Assembly: GCA_016169945.1 (NCBI GenBank)
Contig: JADLSH010000344.1
Coordinates: forward strand, 1,552,001-1,616,000
Direction: 5' to 3'
Source of the DNA: Trachythela sp. YZ-2020
Lineage: Eukaryota > Cnidaria > Anthozoa > Malacalcyonacea > Clavulariidae
Length of the DNA: 64,000 nt
Part shown: positions 44,639-56,770 of the stretch, one piece after another
Layout: each line of letters begins with the position of its first letter
Numbering within the stretch: the first letter of the stretch is position 1
Notes under the pieces: model-generated
Told to the model about the DNA's origin: nothing
What the model saw: only the letters and a program-made list of their open reading frames with translations
The model's database searches: none
Position numbers and translations under genes: made by a program

Positions 44639-45386
44639 CAGTGCTGTAAGTAACTTCGTTACAAGTAACGAAATTACAAGTAATCGTTACTTTTTTGAGT
44701 AACTATAGGGGTAACTAGTTACATTTTGCAAGGAGGTAACTGTAACTGTAACTAGTTACTTTTTTGCTCAAAATGGAACGATAACGCGTTACATATGTTA
44801 TCAGCGTTTTAGTTACTTTTCCGTTACATTTTCAGGCTAACTTCTACCATTTATTAATTAATTAATCTACAGTCAAATTTGACAAATTCAAATTGTCAAT
44901 TCATTACGTACTGTAATCGCACTATCGAAGTATTGAACATTTCAATATTTCATGCAAGGCAACATAACGTCTTGGCCAAATTATCAACGCTAATCTGCTG
45001 ACCACTGGTCAGTGGTCACGGGCGCATTATTTTTGTAAATTGTATAAATCTTCACTATTTTAAGATTTTTTCAACATAATTGTTAATTTTTCATGGGCTA
45101 TTGAGTAGCTGGTTTATTGAGTAGTTGTTGACTTGTTCCTTCATTTAAAGACAGTACCAGTGTCACAAGCTAGAAATCCGCTCTTCTCCATACCCCTGCG
45201 GTTATTGTAAATAGTAAACTGGGGGAATGTAACTTTGTAACTAGTTACAAAAATTTTGAAGTAACTTTGTAACGGTAACTAGTTACGTTTTTTTTCATGT
45301 AACTTTTACCAGTAACTAGTTCCTTTTTTGAACATGCAACTGTAACTGTAACTAGTTCCAAAAAAAAAGTAACTTTTACAGCACTG
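44639..45386. mobile_element. hAT-type element of GTAACTAGTTAC words, perfect 8-bp TSD
   Basis: CTCATAAC is duplicated at 44631-44638 and 45387-45394. The ends CAGTGCTGTAAGTAACTT and, reverse-complemented, CAGTGCTGTAAAAGTTACTT are inverted. Both ends are packed with GTAACTAGTTAC and GTAACTGTAACT words; the middle is plain AT-rich. 748 bp, no transposase. Confidence 0.9.
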
Positions 45387-45394
45387 CTCATAAC

Positions 45395-48300
45395 CAGGTG
45401 CCAAGTTGCCATTATGACACTGCATAGCCGTTGCATGGGACACGTGGAAGAATTGACTGGAAAACACCGGTTATCACCTTGTCCGCTCCTTGCACAATGG
45501 CATAGCAAACTAAAGTGCCTGGATATGAGGCAGTTTTTAAAATTTATAGCAAGCTTTGAAACTAAGTGCCTTTTGTCATAACATTGAACCAAATTCAACC
45601 TATACTCTTTTATTCCACTATCCAAGCTATCATTATAATGTACCATAAAGGGTGTATATTCTAAGACCACTTCAGGCTCATCTGGCAGGGGGGTGCACCC
45701 TTCTGTCACCAGTGCAAATTATGTCAAAATGCCATAGATTGTGAAAATTTCAGTATGAACTCGTTGAACCCTCCTGCACCACCCCCTGCCCCCCAGTAGA
45801 TATGCCTATGATTTTATCATTTCTTTCACTTACCTACCTTCCTTTTTATAGGCATAATCTTTATAACTAATCACCTCTTGACCCCTGAACCAGAAATTCA
45901 CAAATTAGATTGAGGGAAAAATAAATTTCCTGAAGGGTTTGAATCTACATATATTCATAATTATTTTTGTGTTCAAGTTATTTAGTCTGACATTTTGGGT
46001 TTCCTTATATAGTAACTATTTTCATAAACTTTCAGTTAGTTGATAAAGTTGTAAGGACTTGACTAGGACGACACAATGTTTCTGGAGAGCTGGTTTACCA
46101 AACGTGATGGGAATCGAATCAATGAATGCTGATATGCATGGAGCAAATGGTGGATTGATTATCAATGAGCATTGAACTACTATGTGAAGCACACACAATC
46201 TCAATTCAACACAAACATGCACAGGGGCACGCATTCCAAAAAAAATTGGTGGGTGGTTCCACTGTTCAGGGACCGACTTTTGATATTTGTTTGACCACAT
46301 CAAAACATAGTACGAGTTCATGTAAAAATGTGTGTAGTGCCATGACACAGGACAAACATTTTTCTGGAGGTATGCCTCGCACAATTTTCCTAAATGTACG
46401 ATATATAATTTGAAAGTAGGGGGATCTGGGAGGATTATTCCCCAGAGAAAATTTGGAATTTCAAATTTTCAGAAATGTAATTTCCTGCATTTTCAGGGGA
46501 GAACAATGCCATTAATATGGAGTACATGATTACTACATGATGATACGTTCTTAAAGTAGAGAAAAATAGCCCCCATGGCCATGCCATATGGTAAAAGTGA
46601 GATGTACAAAAAACGTTAGAAGTTTATTAACAAGTTCCGCCTAATTTTACTCAGGTTTTGGTCATATCTATTTTATGCAGACACTGCACAAGTGTCATAA
46701 AGTATATCACATCAATCTGCTGCTGAATGCTATCAACTAAAAGTTAACATCAGCCTAAATAGAAGTTACTTAATCCATTAGCTTGCAATACGCCCGGATG
46801 CGCCCTACTTTAGTATTTTACTCTGTCTAATGCCAGACGATCTTACTCATATGTGGTAGGGTACTGCCAGTTAATAGGTTAACCTTGCATAATCTGGATG
46901 AATAAATAACCAACATTTAATTTCTTTAATTATTAATATATTGCAACAGACCGCTATGTACATTATTTATTTTCATGTCTACCCCAGTCATCTAAAAAAC
47001 AGATATTGTAGCACATTATCTTCCTTCTAATAATTTTAAAGTAAACCATAGACAGATTTTCTGGGGGTTATATAAGGGTATAGCACTTTAGTGATGTATA
47101 TTGTAAGGTGCGCCTTCTCCCTGAAAAATATTCATCCTCTTTATCAGAATTGAGCCTGGTCCGCACCATATTTCTATATGTCATGATACTTTTATTGCAA
47201 TCATGGAATGTATTGCAGTATTAATTGGATTCTGTAATGCCAGTAGCTTGCGGCAAGTAAAATACTGCTTCAGGGGAAGAGTGTGTGGCAATGTGAGAGG
47301 CAGTTGTGTGCGGACAACTAATGTGTCACTTGCTTGGATTTAAATCTAGTTATTACAATGACGTATGTTTCACGAGGATCATTACATCATTCAATTTGCC
47401 TGTTCGCAGGCACAGAGTAGACACTATACAGAGGTCTCACTTCAGGCAAAATGCGTAACCGGGCGCTATTCTGTCAGATGATGACTTTAAAATAGAGTGG
47501 AAAATTCACAGTCTCTCAAACTCGTCTTGTTTTATTCCTATTTTGAATTTCCAAATGACATTGTTTTTTTCCTTTATTTTCTTAATTTGTCGGTCGGCCG
47601 CCATGTTCTTAGCCAGTGCGGTAACGAGAGGCATTCACCCCGAACAAGATGGCGGCCGATATTTTCAGAAAATAGCCGGCATAAGAAACTCTTGTTACTT
47701 TCTTTATAACGGTTTACCTTGACTGAAGTTGTGATTAACAACATTAAATAGTTAACTCGAATGTTTGCGGTATTTTTACGTCTAAAAATGCCCTCCATTT
47801 TGAATGTTTTAGGGGGAGGGGCGAGCCTCTCCTTTGCGCACTGGCTAAGCATCGGTTACGCTCAAAACATTAGGATTTGATACACAGTGAGACCTCGCAG
47901 GCTAGATCTTAAATTCAACATGGCGCATATGTTTTGAATCGCTGCGTTGATTGCCGAGAAAATATACTTCATATCGATCGAAGGGGTGAGCACATTTCCA
48001 GCAAAACATTCTCTTTGCAACATCTCTGGTCCTGTTATGAGGTGAGTGTGCCTATTCAAGATCGTTCAGCAAAGTATTATTGACAAAACGTCGTTAGTCG
48101 GAAATACGAAGGTTTTCAATACGAAAGTATCGACTAGAATGAAAGTCAACTTGACTACCATGAATACTAGCTAATATTTTAAACTTTGTTACCAATTCCA
48201 CATTTAGTAGTTATTGTTGTTTGGATTTATATTGATTATTTCAAGATGGCGGACTACAGAAGTGCGAGAATTGTAAAAACGAGTAAATATATTAATTTTA

Positions 48301-48970
48301 TGAAGAAAATTATACATCAAACCAACGATATTTTTATTTTCTGTACTCTTTTGAGCATGGCAAAGGTCGAGGGAGTATTTTTGTAAGTATTGGAAGTCTT
48401 TTCATAACATTTTAAACTGGAAATGAATCGCCAATTTACACAAAGTATTGACATTGACATTGACTTGACTATATATTAATGTCATTTGAATCAGGAAACA
48501 AGGGAAGCCTTTTTAAACATTGTACGAATATTCTGCATTATTCGAGCTTCTATTTCGATAAAATCCACTCATAAAAGTGTTAAAATATTATTATATGTAT
48601 CAACACTATTGGGTCAAATCGACAATAGTTTATTCGTCATAACGTAAGCGTCAAGCCCCCCCCCGGTTGCCACGCCCCTGTGCCTTTAATTACTTTATTA
48701 AATTATACAATTATGCAAATACGCATGAGCAGATACATGTACGCTTGTTCAGCGACGAGCTTATATCAGCCAATCGGCGATGGCGGACTACTGAAGGGCG
48801 AGCATTATTTATAATCATGAGGAATTTAAATTTTACGACGAAAATTATACTTCAAATCAACAGCATCTTTATGTTCTATACTATTTTGAACATGGCAAAG
48901 TTCGAGGGAGTTTTGATCACATTTACGTTGATTTTACCCGTGAAAATGATTCGCCAATTAATTACAAAGT
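45395..48970. other. Unit C spacer, no gene recognised
   Basis: 46768-46883 is a TTAACCCATTA-type element and 46880-47360 matches unit B (26820-27330). The rest is unit-specific. Around 47592-47662 CGGCCGCCATGTTC / GAACAAGATGGCGGCCG are inverted. 48240-48530 is repeated at 48780-48975 plus 49364-49430 (ATGGCGGACTAC..., GAGCATGGCAAAG...). Frames of 66-154 codons exist, but the longest minus-strand one (45245-45709) runs into the hAT element and none has a recognisable domain. Confidence 0.45.
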
Positions 48971-48978
48971 ATTGACTT

Positions 48979-49355
48979 CAGGGTTGGCAATCTTCTTTAA
49001 TTCAATCTTCTTTAATCTTCTTTAAATAATTAAAGAAGATTTTGGATTTAAACAAAAATCTTCTTTAATCTTCTTTAATTATTTTATCATTTTTATGTTG
49101 ATTATTTCGTCAATACTTCATGTTGTGCATGTGTGGCGTTTGTTATCCTCGTTTCCAGGCTCTTTACTTTGCGCCACGAGGTAGCGAAATAGTTGAATTT
49201 GCATTTTGCAGTATCAAACAAACACTCATTGAAATTCCTTTGTAAAATTCACATTATGAAAGTCAACTTTTACAAAATCTTCTTTAATCTTCTTTAAATG
49301 AATTAAAGAATAAAGAAGATTTTTTTCTGAAAAAATCTTCTTTAATCCATCCCTG
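48979..49355. mobile_element. hAT-type element of CTTCTTTAAT words, perfect 8-bp TSD
   Basis: ATTGACTT is duplicated at 48971-48978 and 49356-49363. The ends are CAGGGTTGG and, reverse-complemented, CAGGGATGG. AATCTTCTTTAAT repeats in both orientations near each end. The element sits inside the second copy of a local duplication. Confidence 0.9.
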
Positions 49356-50185
49356 ATTGACTTGACCTGCTAAATGCCTAAATATCAATGACATTTGAAT
49401 CAGGAAGAATGGTAAACACTAGCAGGTAGCAAATTGTCCTAAAACCTAGCGTTTAAATTTTGCTACTCGTAAATATCCTATCGTTACTCATTTGAATGGG
49501 TCTGCCAACGTTTGACGAATACGTGCGCGCGATTAAATGTCTCGCGTACTCCACTGGCATTGTTGTCGTGAGGAATCAGGAATGCGTCTCACTGAATACA
49601 TATATGAGTTATATCGAGTCTGTTCAAGCGTTTGGGTCAAATTGAAGTATAACAATAAGGAGCTAAATGATCATCTTACAATATTGCAAGACTTCGGGAG
49701 AACTAAGCTCTTCGGTTTTGTTGTAAAAACTTGACCCGTTTACAGTGTAATAATTATCAAGAATATGTGATAGCTGACCCTTGAACTCTAATAAATAAAG
49801 TTCGTTATTATGTCTGAATTATTTCAACACTGATTTCTAGACATTCTAGTTTCTCTTTAGTTTCCCACAAATACAAAAAATACCAACGTACTGTTCGCTA
49901 AAACTATTGAGTATTGTAGAGTATAGATGTTTTAGAGCGATGCGCTTTACGATCTTCAAGTCTTGAAGGCGCAATGTTGTTGTTGGAACTTGGAAATATA
50001 ATATCCCTCATATAGACTGAAGTATGTCGAATATTTTACACAGTGCGTGACGAATATCAGCAAGATTTGTACGTTTCTCGTTCGTATTGCACTTGTAAAC
50101 TATTTATCGTATTGCTTCGTTAGTACGTAACTAAAAATGCACAATTATTCTAAGGGACCGATTACGAGGTGGGAAATTTTACCGA

Positions 50186-50373
50186 TACCGCGGTAGCCTG
50201 CGAAGCAGTCGCTTTATTTTTGAGTGGTTATTATATAAATGGGCGATAAAATAATCGGGCGGAAAAAATTAGGGCCTCCGCCCGCTAATTTTTTTCGCCC
50301 GATTATTTTATCGCCCATTTGTATAATAACCACTCAAAAATAAAGCGGCTGCTTCGCAGGCTAATACCGCGGC
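50186..50373. repeat. Long hairpin, arms about 87 bp
   Basis: The arms begin ACCGCGGTAGCCTGCGAAGC and include TTTTTGAGTGGTTATTATA and GGGCGATAAAATAATCGGGC, pairing with few mismatches around a CCTCCGCCC loop. No coding sequence. Confidence 0.8.
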
Positions 50374-50614
50374 TTTTATAGTAGATACAGGTAAAACAAT
50401 ATTGCGATTATATCGCAGCCGGGCCAACTCACCTAGCCGGGACCGCGGTTGTCGCTTGTTAGTCAACTCACTTAGCCGAGTTGAAAATTGCACTTTCTGT
50501 CCATGTAATCGCACTTTCAGCTGAGTTGTCCCGGCAAAGCAATTTGGAAATCGCACGTGCACTGCTTTTTATATTGAAAATATAAACATATATAACGTTT
50601 AAGAAACATAAACT

Positions 50615-50840
50615 ACAATCAGTGACATAATTATTGGACCGCTTAGCCTGAAAAGGCAAAATTCCCCCCTTCCCCCTTTTCAATGTTGGTAGTCTAACAT
50701 GCATTTTCTATGTTACATGCTATTGTCTCGTATTAGGCTGTCGATGCTTTTTCTAGCAGATAAACCAGTGAATTTTGCACAATAGTGTACAAAAATACCC
50801 TTTCTATACAAGTGTCCCAAATTTCAATGTCACTGATTGT
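50615..50840. mobile_element. ACAATCAGTGACAT-ended element, copy 1 (internally deleted)
   Basis: The ends ACAATCAGTGACAT / ATGTCACTGATTGT are inverted. The interior is nearly identical to 53079-53333 but lacks about 28 bases around AACATTGAACCGGGGGGAG. Confidence 0.7.
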
Positions 50841-51335
50841 CTGAGTTTTTTCTTATGGCTTGCTGTTAGTTAGGAATTTGTTGGTATTAGTTTGCTAGAT
50901 AATGAAGTCTTATAAATTGCAATGGTGGTTCTTTAAACATCGTTCTATCATATAAAGATGTGATTCGTATGAAATTGTACCCTAAAGCTACGTTTGCTGC
51001 AGATTTTGCTATCTATATATATATTTTATGTATAGTGTAGCTTAAAACGCGCGCGCTATATTATTGTAATTTTGCGTGGTTGTAATACAAGCTATGGCAC
51101 ATCATTTATTTTTTTGCTAGCATGAATTACATTTCAAGTATTTGGACAAATACACTACCAAGTCTAATTTTACAAACAAAATGTGAATTCCCTATTTGTA
51201 GACAAGTAATTATCATGCGGGAAAGTCTAAATAGCACAAGTAACCGCATGTCTCCACAAGTAACCATCTTTAAGCACTCAAATATGATGCAATGTGTAGT
51301 TATTTTGGACAAATATAACTGTCTAATGTTGCACA

Positions 51336-52144
51336 CAAGGGCGTCAATCCATCCCAAAAATTGGGGGGGATGGGCTCTTTTTTTGAATTTTGGTACACTG
51401 AAACGGCATTTCCAACGTTTTGGAGGCACTTTTAAAGATTATATCGATTAGCAAAACGAATTATTGTCTCATTCAGCGCAGTTTGCCAGTTAGAACAGGA
51501 AGTGAATACGACCAATAGTGCCTTTATGTAAATGTTTATAAAATTACTGCACAAATTTGAATTCAATTTGAATATTGTTTTACTATTTACATTTTATTAA
51601 TTTATTTACATAACATATGCGATGTCAGTATTTGCTCCCAGCGGTTACATAAAGGTCATGTACGTCATGACTGAAGACTTATTATGGCTTTTGGTTCATT
51701 TTGTTCTCTGTCTTTAGATGTTGCCGTTTACCTTTATACCTCTAAGCGTGTTGATTTTGCTTCATGTTTACACGGTCGTTAGGCATTCATTTTCTTCACT
51801 TTTAGATAAACAGCTTTCAAGAAAAGCAGCACTTAAATGTTCCAGGACGTGTTATTGTTCGAACTTTTTCAACGAACATACTCAAATGCTCTTTTATTTT
51901 CATCTAAATGAAATTTCCCCACAAAATCTTACCGGTCTGGAAAAAGTGTATTCTGTCTTCGTTCGAACCACAATTGAGGATGAATAGCATATTAGCCACT
52001 AGGTATTAGGTTTTTAGATTACCAAGAAACAAAATTTCATTAAACATGTTAAAAAGTGGGGGGGATAATTAGATATTCGTCCCCCCCACTCCAAAAACTG
52101 GGGGGGACGCATCCCCCCCATCCCCCCCAGGATTGACGCCCTTG
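51336..52144. mobile_element. hAT-type 809-bp element, perfect 8-bp TSD
   Basis: GTTGCACA is duplicated at 51328-51335 and 52145-52152. The ends CAAGGGCGTCAATCC / GGATTGACGCCCTTG are perfect inverted repeats, next to G and C runs. An 89-codon frame (51718-51987) inside has a hydrophobic start but no recognised domain. Confidence 0.9.
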
Positions 52145-52199
52145 GTTGCACACAAATTGTGAATTCGCTATTTGTTAACGAATAATCATCATCCAAGTA

Positions 52200-52335
52200 T
52201 AAATAGCGCAAGTAACCACAAGTAACCATCAGTAAGCATATATAAGTAAGTATATCATATATAGTTATTTAATCAAATGGTTACTTGTGGATACTTGTGG
52301 TTACTTGTGGTTACTTGTGGTTACTTGTGCAAAAA
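52200..52335. repeat. GGTTACTTGT tandem repeat with inverted partner
   Basis: GGTTACTTGT recurs about five times at 52279-52330. CAAGTAACCACAAGTAACC lies just upstream (52209-52227), so the two can pair. The same CAAGTAACC word also occurs at 51238-51266 on the other side of the hAT element. Confidence 0.6.
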
Positions 52336-53078
52336 GTCTGTTATTTTTAGATAAACACATGGTTACTTGGCATTAATATATATATGTGTATTATATATAC
52401 ATATATAATCTGTATATAAGCATAATATACGCAATAAACACAACAATTTTGTTTGCATTAGCCTTGGCTATAAGCATTATGTAATACGACACCAATGCAT
52501 TAGTCAGGCAAATTTGCGAGATTTAAAAAATATTTTGCTACTAAATAAAGCGTGTTTAAATAAAGTTTTTCTATCTATCTATGTATTCAGTCAACATTAT
52601 ACAACAATAAAATAAAATAAGTATGATAAGTATGAAATTAGGATTACTTTCTCGGAGTTGCATAATTGCTCTTTTCAGATTGCGCTCATGCATGCATCTC
52701 GTTGTGTCAATGATTTACGCCGACCTTGATAAGACTTTTTCAGCTTTTCGGTATTTTTATTTTAGGTATCAAACCGCTTAATAACTCTTAGAACACTTGA
52801 CTTTGACATGTTAACGCAATTTTCCGATACGAATATTTGAATTCGCGCCTCAGCAAGAGGGCTAAAGCTCGCTGCTCTGCAGTTAAATCATGAATTCGTG
52901 CCATGTTTGTATATTAAAATGAAACTATTGTTACGCAGTATAATTAATTTTGGAATGATATCGACCTATCAATAGCTCAATTGCCACTGAATTCTTGCTG
53001 AAAGTTTCATAAAGATATCTTGTTTAGTTTTCAAGTTACAGACATTTCAAAAGTATGATAACGCAGTAAAATACTCAG

Positions 53079-53333
53079 ACAATCAGTGACATAATTATTG
53101 GACCGCTTAGCCTGAAAAGGCAAAATTCCCCCCTTCCCCCTTTTCAATGTTGGTAGTCTAACATGCATTTTCTATGTTACATGCTATTGTCTCGTATTAG
53201 GCTGTCGATGCTTTTTCTAGCAGATAAACCAACATTGAACCGGGGGGAGGGGGTTTACCAGTGAATTTTGCACAATAGTGTACAAAAATACCCTTTCTAT
53301 ACAAGTGTCCCAAATTTCAATGTCACTGATTGT
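53079..53333. mobile_element. ACAATCAGTGACAT-ended element, copy 2 (fuller)
   Basis: It has the same inverted ends as 50615-50840, and retains an internal inverted pair (CCCCCCTTCCCCC..CAATGTTGG against AACATTGAACCGGGGGGAG). The near-identity of the two copies indicates recent movement. Confidence 0.7.
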
Positions 53334-53995
53334 AGCATTAAAATGTTTATTAATTTGTGTTTCAATAGACCCTTAGAAATTTCAGACAGCAAAGCGACTG
53401 TATTTTACGAACGTACAAGCGAAAAAACTTGTTTACGCTAATACTGAATATAATCACACCAACAAACATCAATCGATACGTGAGGAATAGCAACGATTAT
53501 TCAACAGTTGAAAAAATGAGTTTATTTCAAACCGGCTTACCGGGTTAGCCCGAACCATGTAATCGCACCTATAAAGAGCCAACTCCCCCCATTTAATCGG
53601 CCCCTGCGTTTTGTGCGGGTGACTTGAGTGACCTGTGGAAGTGCAAGTTTGGGAATACTTGCCTAGAGACATGCTATTGTTCATTGTTGCTTTATTGTGT
53701 TTGCCCTCTTTGGCACTTTGCTAAATGGCGCCCGTAATTGCGAAATTGCCTATTGTTGAATCACCATGAGCAGATACATGTACGCTTAGCGTACCTATTT
53801 TTTTATATTTTGCCATGTTTGTTGGTGCAAATGTTTTTTATTGTTCACAGTCAGCGCCATCATGGCGGTTGGCCGGAAATTTTCCGGCTCCCGCAAATTG
53901 ATACTTTTTACATACATATAATTTATGTAGTAATTGTGGAATATTTCATCCAAAAACCAGTACATCCACAAGCGTTTCCACCTGGCAAAGTTTTT

Positions 53996-54649
53996 ATGTG
54001 CCGTATAGAAGTCACAAAAGTGAAAAGATTCAACAATGTTGTCAAACGTCGACGAGCTTCGAAACAGCAACCGTTAATAAACGTTTTGAAACTGATTATT
54101 GTATTGCGCCTTATTCTATACGTTTTGTATGCGGTGTTTTTCATCAAATTATCAGGGGATGTTGAAATCAACCCGGGACCCAAAGACGACGCGATTCGAA
54201 GTTTAAAAGGTCTTGTCTTAAATGCAAGAAGTTTGACAAGTTCGGTTAAAACTGACAACATCACGGAAAGTAATCTCCAACGTTTTCAGAACCTTGTTTA
54301 CTCCGAAAATTTGGATATAGTCTGTGTTAATGAAACTTGGCTTTCAGAACGTATTTACAACTCTGAAATTTTACACTCTGAAATTTTACACTCGGGTTAT
54401 TGTATTGTTTTGTTGGGAATTAAAACTTCTGTGTTTAAATCTGTGCGTGAAATCGAACATAATCACGATCTAGAGATTGCTATGGCAGAAATTACAACTG
54501 CGAAAGACATGAAAATGCTCATTTGTTCGTACGCTGATAAAACTTGGATTGATAAATTTGAAACTTTTCTCCAAGATGTTTGCACACGTCATTCAAAAAT
54601 TGTAATCGCTGGCGATTTTAATTTTCCGCGCGCAAGCTGGAACCAGTGA
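53996..54649 (+). pseudogene. LINE N-terminal region, 2A-type motif and endonuclease start
   Basis: From the ATG at 53996 the frame gives a basic stretch (KRRRASKQQ), a hydrophobic segment (LINVLKLIIVLRLILYVLYA), then GDVEINPGP, then the endonuclease start with LNARSL and NLDIVCVNETWL, through GDFNFP. The frame stops at 54649 after WNQ, and continues in another frame from 54685 (TPTRGENILDLVIT, STDHNAV) to 55140. Endonuclease-type LINEs of invertebrates are known to carry 2A-like sequences near the N-terminus. Confidence 0.75.
54155..54181 (+). other. 2A-type ribosome-skipping motif
   Basis: GDVEINPGP matches the D(V/I)ExNPGP consensus exactly. Skipping would occur between the Gly codon at 54176-54178 and the Pro codon at 54179-54181. 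The hydrophobic segment directly before it resembles a signal sequence. Confidence 0.75.
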
Positions 54650-55222
54650 ACTCAATAATCTGGTAATCTGATATTAAAAAAATTATGGAGTTCACTGGCT
54701 GGAACCCGCGGGAAAATGTTAGTGACGTTAATGAGAACTCATTTATCAAACTATTAAATGACTTTTTCTTGGAACAACTGAACACAACTCCCACTAGAGG
54801 CGAAAACATTCTCGATCTTGTTATCACCAGTGTTCCCGACCGAGTCAAGATATGTGAACTTTTAAAACCAAGTGATTCAGACATTTCAACCGACCATAAC
54901 GCTGTTGTATTCGACCTCTTCCTCTCATGCAATCCTTTACCAAAGATAAAACGAACAGTGTTTGATTACCGACGTGCTGACTTTGATGGTCTACGAAGGC
55001 ATCTTCAATCCCTCGACCTCAGTCAACTCGTATCAGAAAACCGCGATATTAACCAGGATTGGCTCGCGTGGAAAAATGCGTTTTTGGGTGCGTTATCGAA
55101 ATTTGTACCGACAAAGGTCGACATCACCTCCCTTGGATGAACAGTACGATACTTCACTACATCAAGAAGAAAAACTCTATAAGAACGAGAATTAAAAGAT
55201 CCTGTCATCCAAGTGAACACCT

Positions 55223-56758
55223 GGAAGGGACCAATTCGAATTGGGAAAAAGTTAATGCTGGAGTGCCTCAAGGCAGTGTACTTGGGCCACTCCTATTTCT
55301 TATTTACATCTGATATTACTGATAATATACAATCTGAGGCTTTTTTGTTTGCTGACGACACTATGATTTTAGATGTGGTAGATTCTCCAGTAAAATCTGC
55401 TGCAAAGCTTAATACTGATCTTGCTTCTATAACTAGTTGGGCCGATAAATGGATGGTAACCATGAATCCCGGTAAAACACGATCTATGATTTTCTCTGTT
55501 AAGAAAAACAAGCCTGATCATCCTAGTCTTTTGTTAAATCAAGTGATTATACCAGACGTTGACGTACATTGTCACTTAGGCATTAATCTTTCAAGTGATC
55601 TTTCTTGGCAACATCACATAAGTATTATCAGCGAAAGAGCAGCCAAAAGATTGAATATGCTCAAAGGTTTGAGATTTCGTCTGAACAGATCAACATTAAA
55701 TAGCATGTATATCTCTTTAATTAGACCTTTAATGGAGTATGGTGATTTTATATGGGATGGTTGTGGATCTGAGTGCAGTAATGCTCTTGATAGAATTCAA
55801 TTTGATGCAGCTCGCCTTGTTACTGGCGCTATAAAAGGCACTAATCGGGTATCTTTGTTAGAAGAACTTTCTTGGGATAAATTAGAAACCAGACGATATA
55901 TTCATAAATTGTCAGTTCTATATAAAATTAAAAATAGATTGGTTCCCGACTATCTTTATTCTGTCTTACCAATGTCTGTGTCTCAAATTTCTAATTATCC
56001 ACTCCGTAACAGTGATGATATATGCAATTTTTCATGTTCTACATCTAGATTTCAGCAGTCGTTTTTTCCATCGGCCATTTTTGCTTGGAATTCCCTATCT
56101 GATTCAATTAGAAATTCGTCCTCTTTTATAAATTTTAAAAATTCAATTAATGGGCTATTTTGTAAAAAAAAATGTCCGAAGATTTTCGAAGTCGGCGCTA
56201 GGTATCCTTCTGTTTTACACACAAGACTTCGGTTAGGTAATAGTACTTTAAATGATGATCTTTTTCGTCATAACTGTATACCGTCTCCTGCTTGTGCGTG
56301 CGGATACCATCGTGAAACCACTGAACATTATTTGTTGCACTGTCCTCTTTGGGATACTTACCGTTTGAGTTTACTTACTACGGTTGCAGAATGTCTTGGG
56401 AATTGTTGGTATAACTCTAACAGAACTGGGAAACTTTCTTTTTTGCTTTTTGGATGTTACAGCGTTGCCTTTGATGTAAATTATAGATTGTTTTTTGCTG
56501 TACAAAGATTCATAATTGACACATCTCGTTTCTCAGTTCGTAAGTAGGGAAATAAAAAAGACTGTAACAGTTGGTAATGAACCTGATTTAAGACGTTGGG
56601 CTGATAGCGATATTTAAAAAAAAGTTTGTTACTAATGATGTTGTGTGGTTCTCGCATGTTGCCTAAATTTATGTAAATCTTTATTTTCGTGCAAGAGCCC
56701 CCTAGATGAGCCAATGTGTGCTCTTGGGGCAATTGTGGCAATTAAATATGTTTAAACT
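55223..56758 (+). mobile_element. Nested 5' truncated LINE, 12-bp TSD
   Basis: AAGTGAACACCT is duplicated at 55211-55222 and 56759-56770. The element codes the second half of an RT: GVPQGSVLGPLLFLIYI (55258-55310), a frameshift, FADDTMILDVVD, WADKWMVTMNPGK, and a C-terminal CACGYHRETTEHYLLHCPLW zinc-binding-type motif, ending at 56547. It belongs to a different LINE lineage from its host. The 3' end has no poly(A). Confidence 0.85.
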
Positions 56759-56770
56759 AAGTGAACACCT

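Noticed and set aside
45245..45709. 154-residue minus-strand frame
   Set aside because: Its C-terminal third lies within the GTAACTAGTTAC words of a hAT-type element and no domain is recognisable.
46022..46384. 120-residue minus-strand frame
   Set aside because: No domain, no splice context, and it overlaps an equally long meaningless frame on the other strand.
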